In this document: one piece after another, positions 51,139 to 60,903 of the stretch
Layout: the number at the start of each line of letters is the position of its first letter
How positions within the stretch are numbered: position 1 is the first letter of the stretch
From: Blumeriella jaapii
Taxonomy: Eukaryota > Ascomycota > Leotiomycetes > Helotiales > Drepanopezizaceae
DNA: 64,000 nucleotides
Reading direction: 5' to 3'
Assembly: GCA_009599575.1 (NCBI GenBank)
Contig: VWND01000007.1
Location: 620,001-684,000, forward strand
Notes under the pieces: model-generated
What the model was told of the DNA's origin: nothing
What the model saw: the letters and a program-made list of their open reading frames with translations, nothing else
Databases searched by the model: none
Made by a program: the position numbers and the translations under genes

Positions 51139-52039
51139 TCAACGCCCCAGGATCCGCTCATCGGCCTGAAAGCCCACAATGTAATTCCGCCCCATCCAAC
51201 GGATCGGGATGAGGGTGAGGATGTTGACAAAGGCGGAGCCATCCTTGCAGTAGTTGATGAACTTGGTCTCGCGGCCGCGCGACACCGTCTGCTTGACTTC
51301 GCGGCGCGCGATGGCATTGATGGCGTTGATGCGACGGTCGGCGCATTGTCGGTTTCCCCCCGGCGGGTGCTGCAGGAAGCGGCAGTTGCGGCCCAGGATC
51401 TCCGAGGAGTTGTAGCCCGTCAGCTCCATGAAGGGCTCCGAGCAGTAGAGGATCGGGTGGTCGGGCGCGTCGGCGTCGCAGAGGACGAGGGCCACGCCGC
51501 TGTCGACGTTGCCGATGTCGATGACGGGGTTCGGGCGACACTTGATCTCCAGCTGTAGGAAGGGAGGAGGGAAGGTTAGTCGGCTCTGGACGGGACGAGA
51601 CGCGAAGAGAAGAAAAGAAAGGCTCGAAGGCTTTTGCCTTCCGCTGGGCGTCATCGAAGAAAGTCAAGGCCGCAGTTCGGGCTGCCAGACCCAGACCCTG
51701 ACCCTGACCCGGTCCCGACACGTCGGTCGGGGGGAAGATGGAGAACGGAGTGGCCGAGCAGACGTACCAGAATGTTCAAGACGTCGATGCCGCTGGGGGC
51801 GTAGACGTTCGGGATGCGCTGGATGAGCGGATCATTGGGACCGACGATGTTGCCCTGGAGCTGTGCGATGGCGAGTGCATGGTCAGTACGGGGTGTGCAG
51901 TCGGAGGGGCACGTGATGCGACGGCATCGCATGGGAAGAGAAGGGAAGGGAAGGGATGGGATGGGATGGGACGGACGGACGGACGTACCTCCTGCGAGAG
52001 GCGTTGGGCCTCTTCAGAGTGACAGGCGTAACTCATCAT
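51139..52039 (-). CDS. Vivid/Envoy-type single-LOV blue-light photoreceptor
   Basis: Three exons: 52039-51989, 51860-51768 and 51552-51139; 185 residues. VVD/ENV1 proteins are small flavin photoreceptors that bind the White Collar complex and damp light responses (photoadaptation). N-terminal cap: NIVGPNDPLIQRIPNVYAPS and GIDVLNIL, as in VVD's YAPGG...D...Y segment. LOV core: KCRPNPVIDIGNVDSGVALV, SEPFMELTGYNSSEILG, photoactive Cys105 in the canonical GRNCRFLQ, NYCKDGSAFVNILTLIPIR and the flavin-contacting Gln in NYIVGFQAD. The Neurospora-type 11-residue loop insertion is short here (HPPGGNRQCAD). Introns of 128 and 215 bp carry GGGAA/GGGAT and CCCTGA simple repeats. ATG 52039 is followed at once by a second ATG; a further upstream exon cannot be excluded. 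Confidence 0.9.
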
Positions 52040-52344
52040 GCTTGCGTGTGTGCGTGAATGCGTGTGTGCGTAGGGGGGAATGGGAATGGGAAGGAGAAGG
52101 AGGGGGGGGGTTGTGCCAAAGAAGAAGAAGAAGAATGGAAGAGCAGCAAGGAGAACGAACTGCTTGCGTCCGACCCCGAGACCGAGACGGTCATGATATT
52201 AATAACACTCGAGGACTGGGGCCGCAGCAGCAGTAGCGGCGGCATGAGTGACGGCGGCCTAAATAAAGTAAGTACGGTACGGTACGGTACAGTACAGTAC
52301 ATGGAGGTGGAAGTCAATGAGTGAGTGCATCGCGAGTCGAAGGT

Positions 52345-52394
52345 CGATATCCGATATCCGATATCAGATCGATAGTCGATGGTCGATGGTCGAT
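52345..52394. promoter_or_regulatory. CGAT heptamer array upstream of the VVD-type gene
   Basis: Seven CGAT tetramers start at 52345, 52352, 52359, 52370, 52377, 52384 and 52391: all gaps are 7 bp except one of 11. Units are CGATATC, CGATAGT and CGATGGT, so four GATA cores are included. It lies 306-355 bp upstream of the ATG. White Collar-type GATA-finger factors bind GATC/CGAT-containing light-response elements, so this is a candidate; a plain heptamer microsatellite is the alternative. Confidence 0.45.
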
Positions 52395-52589
52395 GGCCGC
52401 TGGTCGCATGGACGGCCGCCAAGGCCCCATCCGTCGGGGCCCGGTCCAAGACGTCAGGAAGTGCCGGCCTGGGGTGGATGGGTGGTGGGTGGGTGGTGGG
52501 TGGTGGGTGTGAGGTTTGGGGTTGGCTCGATCTACGCCGCGCTTGATGAGCGACCATGATCGGCGCGAGGGGCGAGAGACAGACACGGA

Positions 52590-52645
52590 GTGGGGGGAAT
52601 GGGGGGGGGAGGGGGGGAGGGGGAGGGGGAGGGGAGGGGGACTGG
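52590..52645. repeat. G-rich tract with repeated runs of five or more G
   Basis: Multiple G runs of 4-9 separated by single A or short spacers on the plus strand, followed by GGGACTTGAG decamers. Capable of forming G-quadruplex on the plus strand; about 550 bp upstream of the VVD-type ATG. Confidence 0.85.
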
Positions 52646-52734
52646 AAGGGACTTGAGGGACTTGAGGGACTTGAGGGATTGTGGTGTGGGATTGTGGGAT
52701 TGTGGGACTGTGGGACTGACAGTGTGTGATGTGT

Positions 52735-53345
52735 GGTGAGGATGTAGATGTGCGGTAAGTTTGTAAATGTACTGTATTATGTAGATGTGTGGTGAGGATG
52801 AAGATGTGCTGTAAGTATGTAGATATGCTGTCCGTTTGTAAATGGACGGTATTATGTAGATGTTCTGTAAGTATGTAAATGGACGGTAATTTTGTACAGT
52901 AGGTGTACTGTACTGTAGGTAAGTAGATGTTCTGTAAGGATGTAAATGTACTGTACTGTATTATGTAGATGTACTACTATAAGTATGTAAATGTACTATC
53001 ATTATGTAAATGTACTATCATTATGTAGATGTACTGTCATTACGTACAGCAGATGCACAGTACCGTATAATGTAGATGTGCTACTGTACATATGTAATTG
53101 TATTGTATTTATGTAGATGTGCTGTAAATATGCATTGCACTGTCATTGTGTAGACATGCTGTAAATATGCAGATCTACTGTAATATGCAGATCTACTGTA
53201 ATATGTAGATATCTGTCAGTATGTAGATGTACTACTGTAATTACGTCAATCTGTGATCATTTAGATGTACTGCACGTACCTAGGTAATGTAGATATCCTG
53301 TATTTACATAGACGTACTACTGTCATCTCCATGTCCCGTATGATG
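52735..53345. repeat. Degenerate ATGTAGATGTRCTGTAAGT-type minisatellite
   Basis: About 600 bp of diverged, roughly 18-24 bp units centred on ATGTAGATGT and CTGTA. Much older-looking than the perfect arrays nearby. Confidence 0.75.
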
Positions 53346-53463
53346 TAGGATTGGTATGCCATGCCTCCTTCACGCCATACTGACAGAACGGCAAAGTACA
53401 TCGTGTGTGTGGTAGTGTGGTAGTACTGGGAGGTACAGAGAAAGGGGAAGGCGGGAGTAGATT

Positions 53464-53630
53464 ATGGCATTTACGGCATTTACGGCATTACAGCCTTTAC
53501 TGTGTTACGGCCTTTGCTGTATTACGGCCTTTGCTGCATTACGGCCTTTGCTGTATTACGGCCTTTGCTGCATTACGGCCTTTGCTGTATTACGGCCTTT
53601 GCTGCATTACAGACTTCACGGCATTACGGC
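53464..53630. repeat. 17-bp minisatellite TTACGGCCTTTGCTGYA
   Basis: Starts with 9-bp GGCATTTAC units, then about eight 17-bp copies in which the variable base alternates T and C between neighbours, giving a 34-bp higher-order period. Confidence 0.93.
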
Positions 53631-54524
53631 CATGACATTCACACCCTGATGTCACGACTTCCAACCTCTCGACACATACTGCACTCCACAGACGCATGAG
53701 CCCCAGCAATGCCAATTTTACCTTTGCCGCCGCCTGCACAGGACGGATGCATCCCTTCCCGCCGGTAAGGCACCCTGTAAGGTACCCTGTAACGCATTCG
53801 AGATCGGATCCCACTTTTTATCTTACAGATACCGCATGTACTGTATGTGTATGTGTGTATGTGTATGTACTGTGTACTTTCCTGTACAGTACCTACCGTC
53901 CAGTCCAGTCCAATCCACGCATATACATACTGTACATACTGTACACAGTACAGTACAGTACATTCTGTACACGCCCACTGCACTTGTCCTTCGTCCATGG
54001 ATCATCACTTTGTCCGACTCCGACGCATTCCAGATTCTGCTTACTCATCAGCCTCCAAGTCTGAAATCCATTTGTCTCTCAGTATCTCAGTACAGTATCT
54101 CAGTACCTTAGTACCTCAGTACAGTACAGACACCACACACTGCACCGACGCGATCGGTACTCAGGCTCACCACCCATCACCTCCTTGACCCTTCCCTACC
54201 TTTGGGCCTGGTACCTTTTCCTGTCCGTCCTGGCTGCATGCGTTCTTCCACCATCGAAAGTATGTGTACACATAGTTTCAAGAAACCCCCAAAACCCTAA
54301 AGCGAACCAAACCCCCCCCAAACCCCAAACCCAAAGCCAAAGCCAAACAAAAAACCCAAAAATTCCATGAACCACCACCCAGACCCGCCCCGATTCCAAA
54401 CCCCTGGCATGTCTCTCGAGATCGCGGTAAAGTATCGGGCACGTCACTTTCTCCTCTCCTCTCCGCGCTGCTGCCTCTCCGGCTTCCTGCTGCCACCCGA
54501 TGCGGGCGGTCTGCAGCGTCACAG

Positions 54525-54640
54525 TCCTGTACAGTACATGACTTTGCCACTGGACAGTACATATTATGTAACTGCTGTACTGTATATGTATTGTATATGT
54601 ACTGTTTATGTACTGTACTGTGTACTGTACAGTACCAACA
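54525..54640. repeat. GTACTGTA/GTACAGTA cluster
   Basis: Overlapping CTGTACAGTACATG, TACTGTATATGTA and GTACTGTACTGTG units with dyad symmetry. Confidence 0.85.
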
Positions 54641-54792
54641 GGACATCGCCCATCCTGCCGTTGTACGGGCCGGTGGAGCCGTGGAGCCGTGGAACCGCAA
54701 ACCCGCAAACCCGCGAGCCGTGGAACCGTGGCATCGTCGAACACGTCTTGTCCCCTTGTGGTCTTCCCCTCCTCCGGCCGTGGGTGTGCACC

Positions 54793-54822
54793 GTAGGGTA
54801 GGGTAGGGTAGGGTAGGGTACG
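54793..54822. repeat. (GTAGG)n pentamer, five copies
   Basis: Five tandem GTAGG units followed by GTACGGTA. It resembles a telomere repeat superficially but is a 5-mer, not TTAGGG. Confidence 0.9.
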
Positions 54823-55356
54823 GTATGTACCGCACCGGACCGTGGCATGGCTTCGTCCATACGGCTTGGTACGCTCCTGATGACTCGTTTTTTTTTTTCG
54901 CGTGTTGTCTTGCGATTGTGGACACCATGTGGATCAGAGAGAGAGAACGTCAGAGCCCGCCGGCCGATTTCGGACGCTCGCTTGCTTGCTGGCTGGCTGG
55001 CTGGCTTTCGTTTGCGCTGCATCGCGTCGTCCGTTCTCCGCCAGCGACTGTGCTGCTGTACTGTACTGTAGGTACATGCAGCACATCGAGCGAGGTAAGG
55101 CCCATTTCTCTCTCCCAGGCACGCCACGCCACGCTCCTTTCCTTTCCTTTCCTACCATCGTAGCTTCGTAGCCTCGAGGCTGCGAGGCTGCTTGCTTCTC
55201 GACATGACGCCAGCCTACTGTGCAGCGATACACGTACTGTACCTCCCCTAGGGAGGAGATGGGGCACTTGCAGAAGTCCGCACACCGAGCACGCCCCTTC
55301 CGATCCCTCTCGAGCTCTCCGGGTGGCCGAGGATCCTACTTTCCTGACGCTATGCT

Positions 55357-55502
55357 GGGATGGGATGGGATGGGATGGGATGAGATGAGATGAGATGAGA
55401 TGAGATGAGATGAGATGAGATGAGATGAGATGAGATGAGATGAGATGAGATGAGATGAGATGAGATGAGATGAGATGAGATGAGATGAGATGAGATGAGA
55501 TA
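55357..55502. repeat. (ATGGG)n then (ATGAG)n pentamer array
   Basis: About 5 ATGGG copies followed by about 24 ATGAG copies with no interruption. One transition (G to A) distinguishes the two blocks. Confidence 0.96.
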
Positions 55503-55813
55503 AACTGAATGAACTCAACTGACCTCAACTGAACTGAAATAAACTGAACTATATCTCGACTCACAAAGTACGCCTCACTCCCCTATCCCATCCGAGACAA
55601 GCACATACATACTACATACATACATACATAGATCACGTATGCAAGCAAAACAGGTACCTACCTATATACCTACCTACCTATATACCTACACGATGAGTAC
55701 AGTAAAGTACCGTAGGCCACCCACGCAACAAGAGAGAAAGAAAGAAAGAAAGACTGGACTATGAGCTCCCGCTGCGTAGGTAGGATTTATAGAACACTTA
55801 TGTACATACATAC

Positions 55814-56042
55814 AGTAGGGAAGTAGGGAAGTAGGGAAGTAGGGAAGTAGGGAAGGAAGGAAGTGGGTAAGTAAGTATGTAAGTATGTAAGTAAGTAAGT
55901 AAGGAAGTAAGGAAGTAAGGAAGTAAGGAAGTAAGGAAGAAGTAAGGAAGTAAGGAAGTAAGGAAGTAAGGAAGTAAGGAAGTAAGGAAGTAAGGAAGTA
56001 AGGAAGTAAGTAAGTACGTATGTAAGTAGGTAAGTAAGTACG
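55814..56042. repeat. (GTAGGGAA)n and (GTAAGGAA)n octamer array
   Basis: Octamer GTAGGGAA copies (55815-55860), then AAGT/ATGT tetramers, then about 13 GTAAGGAA copies with one AGGAAGAA variant, ending in AAGTACGT. Confidence 0.95.
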
Positions 56043-56156
56043 TACTGTACGGCACATAGCCAGCCAGCCTACCTTACTTACTGTATGTATGTATATATAC
56101 ACATACATATCTATGTATACAGTACAGTACAGTACAGTACAAGGTAAGAGACGTAT

Positions 56157-56157
56157 A

Positions 56158-56210
<53 letters not shown>
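56157..56210. repeat. (GTCT)n tetranucleotide run
   Basis: About 12 perfect copies, flanked by GTACAGTACAGTAC on the left (56121-56140) and ATATATATACACAGTACAG on the right. Confidence 0.97.
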
Positions 56211-56334
56211 ATATATATACACAGTACAGTACTATAGCTCAACACGCCGCCACACATCCCATGCCCGTGCCATCGTTGCCCTTTCTTCTTCTTTCTTCTT
56301 TTATTCCTTTCTTTCTTTTTCCTTTCTTTTTCCT

Positions 56335-56352
56335 CCCCCCCCCCCCCCCCCC
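56335..56352. repeat. C homopolymer, 18 bp
   Basis: Uninterrupted run of C after a TTTCTT-rich stretch; length is likely to be unreliable in sequencing. Confidence 0.95.
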
Positions 56353-56470
56353 ATGGACTTGTTAGTCAGCCAACTAGTCATTTTGTTCAGTGACCTGCTA
56401 CACACACACAGTACATACCAGGTGAGAAAGTAGCAAGCAGCCTTGGGGTGCTCTGCTCCAGTCAAGCACA

Positions 56471-56473
56471 GAT

Positions 56474-56505
<32 letters not shown>
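56471..56505. repeat. (GATA)n tetranucleotide run
   Basis: About eight copies of GATA. Confidence 0.95.
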
Positions 56506-57430
56506 CCGCAGGGTACTGTAGGTAGGTACAGTACTGTACTGTTGTGTTGTGTTGTGCAGTGTTGGGCATACTTGCTGTATCTACATACATACGTACAGAC
56601 AGTACCTATCAAGCGCGCCCACCCAGCTCGCCAGCTCGACTCGGGATTTGGGACTGGAGATTCCCTGTATGTCTGTATGTCTGTATATTTGTACAGCGCT
56701 CTTGACCCATCCATCCACCGACAATCCGCTCGACCCCGTCACGCACCGACTCGAGACCACCGCGCAGGAACGTGGTGGGCTTCTAGGTAGGTAGGTAGGT
56801 ACCGCGCTGCTGCGCTCCACGGCACTGTCGATAGACGGTGTGTTGTACTGTATGATGGAATGCTAAGTATGGTAGGTAGGTAGGTAGGTAGGTACTGTAT
56901 GTAGGTGTTTACACTGCTGCGCAGCTACGGCTACGGCTACGGCTTTTTACAGTACAGGCAGGCTCTGCGCGCGGGGGAGGGGGGGAGAGGGGGAGGAGAG
57001 ATGAAGGGAAGAATGAAAGAATGAAAGAAGGAAATAAGGAAGGGTCTGTACCGTACCAACTGTACGCTGCCATCAATACGTAAACCTACCACTATCCCGA
57101 CCGACATCCAGCCTTGCTATTTATAAACACATACACATAAATTTACGTGTACATACATATATACCTCCGTATTTCCCACCCTACGACGATCTCGAGCGTG
57201 CGATATCGTCTGATGAGCGTGAGTGCGTGCGTGTGTGTAAATCGATCCCATGGATGTTTTTACTTCGGCCTCGTATACAAATCACGGCCTCTCTTACTTT
57301 ATCGATCCCGTCGGGTGGGGGAGAGCCTTTGCTGGGATGCTGCGATAGGGCTGTACCTACCTATCCGGTCACTGGCAGGCATGAATGAGTAGTAGGTTAA
57401 TTACCGACGTACAGTACATCGCTGGGTAGG

Positions 57431-57466
57431 TGCTGTATGTATGTATGTATGTATGTATGTATGTAG
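57431..57466. repeat. (GTAT)n tetranucleotide run
   Basis: About eight copies of GTAT followed by GTAGGTGG. Confidence 0.95.
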
Positions 57467-58385
57467 GTGGTAGATAGGGACCGCAGGCCGAGCACACCTC
57501 GGATCCCACGTCTGCGATTGCGAGGACCACGTCTGTGGTATGTACTGTACTTATAGCACTGTACATGTTGGAACGAAGTAGTAGACCATACTCCTGTGGG
57601 GTGTACTTACAGTACAGTACTGTACAGTGGCCAAGACCACTTCAAGTCGGCTCTGGTCTCGCTTATTGTGTTTAGATACAAAGACAGATGTAGAAATAAG
57701 TAACGTATTTCGCATCGAAGTCTGTCCTAATTAAAACACCAGAACACCGCCGAGCTGGTGACGACCACTCGTACGTACCCCTCTTTTCCTTTTCTCTTCA
57801 CACCGTGCGTGTAAGTGGGTGTTGTATGTATCTTCAATGTCAACTCAGTGAGCAGGTACGTAAGTTCAAACATCAAACCCACCTCTTCGCTACGGACTGT
57901 AGGTAGGTAGTTTCAGAACATCACAGGAAGGAAAAAAGGAAGGAAGGGAAAACAAAGCAGCCCGCTTCTTCTCTCCACAGGACTAGGTCACGCCATTTAC
58001 TGTACTGTACACACAGGGTAAGCAAACAACAAAAACACCAGGAATCCATTCTTCCTCCCGCGAACTCCCAGCCACCCCCCCATCTCCTATGTACAGTAGC
58101 AACCCGCTCTTCTGAAAATCAGTCCGATCCGGTCAGTGAACAGACAGACAGGCAAGGCATTTTTATCCCGGTCTCTCTCGATCCGGCGTCTTTCGATCCA
58201 TCGACGACTCCTCGTTGCAATCGAACCCCGAGAGCTGCTGAGGAGGTTCTGATGTACTGTACATACGTACAGCACAGTACGTACTTGCTCATGTATCATG
58301 GTACTGTAATACGTTTTCGCCGGGCTAAGCGAGCGTCTCTTGCTTGCTTGCTTGCTTGATCTACGGGCGATTGATTGGCTGGCTA

Positions 58386-58622
58386 TCTTTCTCTCTCTCT
58401 TTCTATTTCCTCTCTCTCTCTCCTTCTCTCCTCTCCTTTTCTTCTTTTCTTTTTCTCTCTCCTCTCTCTCCTTTCTCCTTTCTCTCTCTCCCTCTCTCTC
58501 TCTTTCCTTTCTTTCTCTTTCTCTCTTTTTCTCCTCTCTCTTTCTTTCTCCTCTCTCTCTCTCCTTTCTTTCTCCTCTCTTTCTCCTTTCCTTCTTTCTC
58601 TCATCTCTCCTTCTCTTTCCCA
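58386..58622. repeat. Polypyrimidine (CTTT/CTCT) tract, about 235 bp
   Basis: Plus strand is almost pure C/T. Frames across it translate to Ser/Leu/Phe or Arg/Glu/Lys periodic peptides only. Confidence 0.95.
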
Positions 58623-59813
58623 ACTCACTCCCATCCCTCAGCGCGCCAACAATCTCGCAGGGCGAAAAAGATCCAGAAAAAAAAAAATTTCCAAAATCCA
58701 AAATCCATACGCACCTCATACACCATACCTACACACAAGCCATTGGACACAAGCCATGGGACGGAAATCAATACCAAGACCAAACACAGTGAGTGGGTTA
58801 ACAGCAACCACGGGAAACTTTCCAGGCGCGCGGTTTAGGCACTTGGAGTCGAGATGACCGAGCTCGCTGTTCCAACGAGCGAGCCACAACCAAGCCAGAA
58901 GGCATTCGAACCCCCGGGTCAGTGAACGTGACACAACAGAGCTCTTCTTGCGGAAGTGACAAGTAGCTGTGGCGCAGTCACGTGCAGTCACGCGGCGACG
59001 TGGCACCCCGAAGCGACAGCGAGACACGTGCTCGTGCTCGTCACGCGTGGGAACCAATCCCGCCCACCTCCCCGAACAACAGATAAATCGAACCTGACTT
59101 GGATTAATTACAGTACAGTAGCAACACCACGGAAAAAGAGAGTCCCTGTTTCGTGACCTGGTAGGAGGAATAGTAAATCCTTGGAATGGGAATGAGTATT
59201 TTTCTTTAAAAAAAACCCCCCTGCTTTTCCATCAGCGAAGCAAAGACAACACATCCCTCTCTTTAAGACATGTGTGTGTACATGCTGTACGTACATACCT
59301 ATACAGATACGACTTGTATTTTAAAACCAAACCGGACCCATTAGCGACCCGCAATCCAAACCTCCCGTCCAGTAAGAACCAGCAACCCGACCTCTCTTCG
59401 CTAACAAGCGTCTCGATGTTGGGTTTTCCCGACCTCGTTCCTCCTCCAGTCCAGTAGCACAGTACTTCTTTCTTTCTTTCTTTCCAACCTTTCCCAACCC
59501 AGCAGCTCGCTTGCTCGCTTGCTCGCTCAAAGATCAACATCGCTTAAGCGCAAGCCTGCCCATTCCCACCCCCATCCCATCCCATCCGCCCCAGGAAAAC
59601 CCCCCGGGAGAAGAAAAACACCAGCTGCCTCGCCACGGTGCCTTTTCAGTGCATGCACTGGCGCGATACGGGCCGATCCCCCCTCCCTGCCTTCCGGTCG
59701 CAGAGTCGAGGATCTCTATCTGCTGCTGCTGCTGCGGGTTGGGAAACACAGGACCGATAGATGGTGGACAAGAAAGCCGATCGGGCTGTGTTTGGGACTC
59801 TTTAGGAGGGAAA

Positions 59814-60053
59814 TGAAAAAAAGAAGAAGAAGAAGAAGAAGAAAGAGAAGAAGAAAGAAGGAGAAGAAGAAGAGGAGAAGAAGAAGAAGAAGAAAGAGAA
59901 AGAAGAAGAAGAAAAGAAGAAGAAGAAGAAGAAGAAGAAGAAGAAGAAGAAGAAGAAGAAGAAAGAAGAAAAAAGAAGAAGAAGAAGAGAAGAAGAAGAA
60001 AGAAGAAGAAAAGAAGAAAAGAAGAAGAAGAAGAAGAAGAAGAAGAAGAAGAG
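59814..60053. repeat. Polypurine (GAA/AAGAA)n tract, about 240 bp
   Basis: Plus strand is almost pure A/G, mostly GAA triplets with frequent single-base slips. Mirror-repeat, triplex-prone composition similar to long GAA tracts. Confidence 0.96.
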
Positions 60054-60903
60054 GGATTGACAGTGCGTGGGGATAGGATTTACGTGATAGTGGGCACGGT
60101 AAAAGTGAAGATGCGTGGAGTGGAATTGGCGGAGAGAGGGAGGGAGGGGAGAGAAAGATGTTTGTACTTGGCTGTTTCGTGTAAATGCTGTAACGTGTAG
60201 ACAGAAGAGCACATACCTAGGTACGCAGTGGTGGTAGCCCGCCGATGTCATGGTCAGGACGCCTAATGCTATTTCGTGTCGTGTGAGATGGAGAGAAAGA
60301 AAGACAGGCAGGCTGCGGGTTACCTGGGACCAAGAATTGGGTGGGAAAGGAGGTGATTGATGGGGTGGCCGCTGTTTCGTTGGCGTTGTGGTGTTCTGGC
60401 ACTCTGGCGCTGGTATGACATCTCTCTTCGAAAAGTGAGGTTGGTGGTTTAGAGTCATACACACACCCTCACAAATGATGGTATCATACGCTTCGACTGA
60501 TCAAACATACAACCTCCAGCTGCGCCTTACATATAGCCAGAGAACAGGCTTGACTGACAGCGCGAAGAAGTCAGGGAGCGAGGGACAAAGGAGGGAGGAA
60601 AAGCTTACCTATCTTACCTTTCTATACAAGCATGCTACATGTAGACCCCCCGTCCTTATCGTCTCAAAAACCAAACGACCAAAAGGTCACAGGTCTATTG
60701 AAGCGAAGCAAAGACAGGGAAGAATTGCATGCACCGAGAGAAGCAGCTGTACATCACTACCCAACAAGCAACAACCACTCTTATATCTTACGCCGAGTTT
60801 GAAGTGATTCTTGCATCTTTCCATACATCCATACCTCAATGGGACTTTGAAGCGATCCTGTATCCACACCTACCCCCACCTCTACCCAAACGGCCATCCT
60901 CAC

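Larger units (their letters stand above)
52040..60903. other. 8.9-kb gene-free, simple-repeat-rich region
   Basis: I find no frame with protein-like content on either strand. The area is a patchwork of micro- and minisatellites and GTAC-rich palindromic runs (main ones listed separately). The left 600 bp presumably contains the promoter of the VVD-type gene. Confidence 0.65.

Noticed and set aside
50338..51558. 406-codon plus-strand frame
   Set aside because: Crosses a CT repeat and then runs antisense to the VVD-type LOV exon; no independent content.
54793..54822. Telomere-like GTAGG repeats
   Set aside because: Five copies of a pentamer, internal, with no TTAGGG; unlikely to be an interstitial telomere.
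58087..58857. Arg/Glu/Lys-rich minus frame and Ser/Leu/Phe-rich plus frames
   Set aside because: Translation of the polypyrimidine tract on either strand; no flanking coding signal.
58895..58925. tRNA-like TTCGAACCCCC segment on the minus strand
   Set aside because: Resembles a T-loop box, but I could not find matching acceptor, D and anticodon stems at the right spacing.
59519..60464. Poly-Arg/Lys plus frame and poly-Phe/Ser minus frame
   Set aside because: Translation of the GAA tract; no protein-like sequence outside it.
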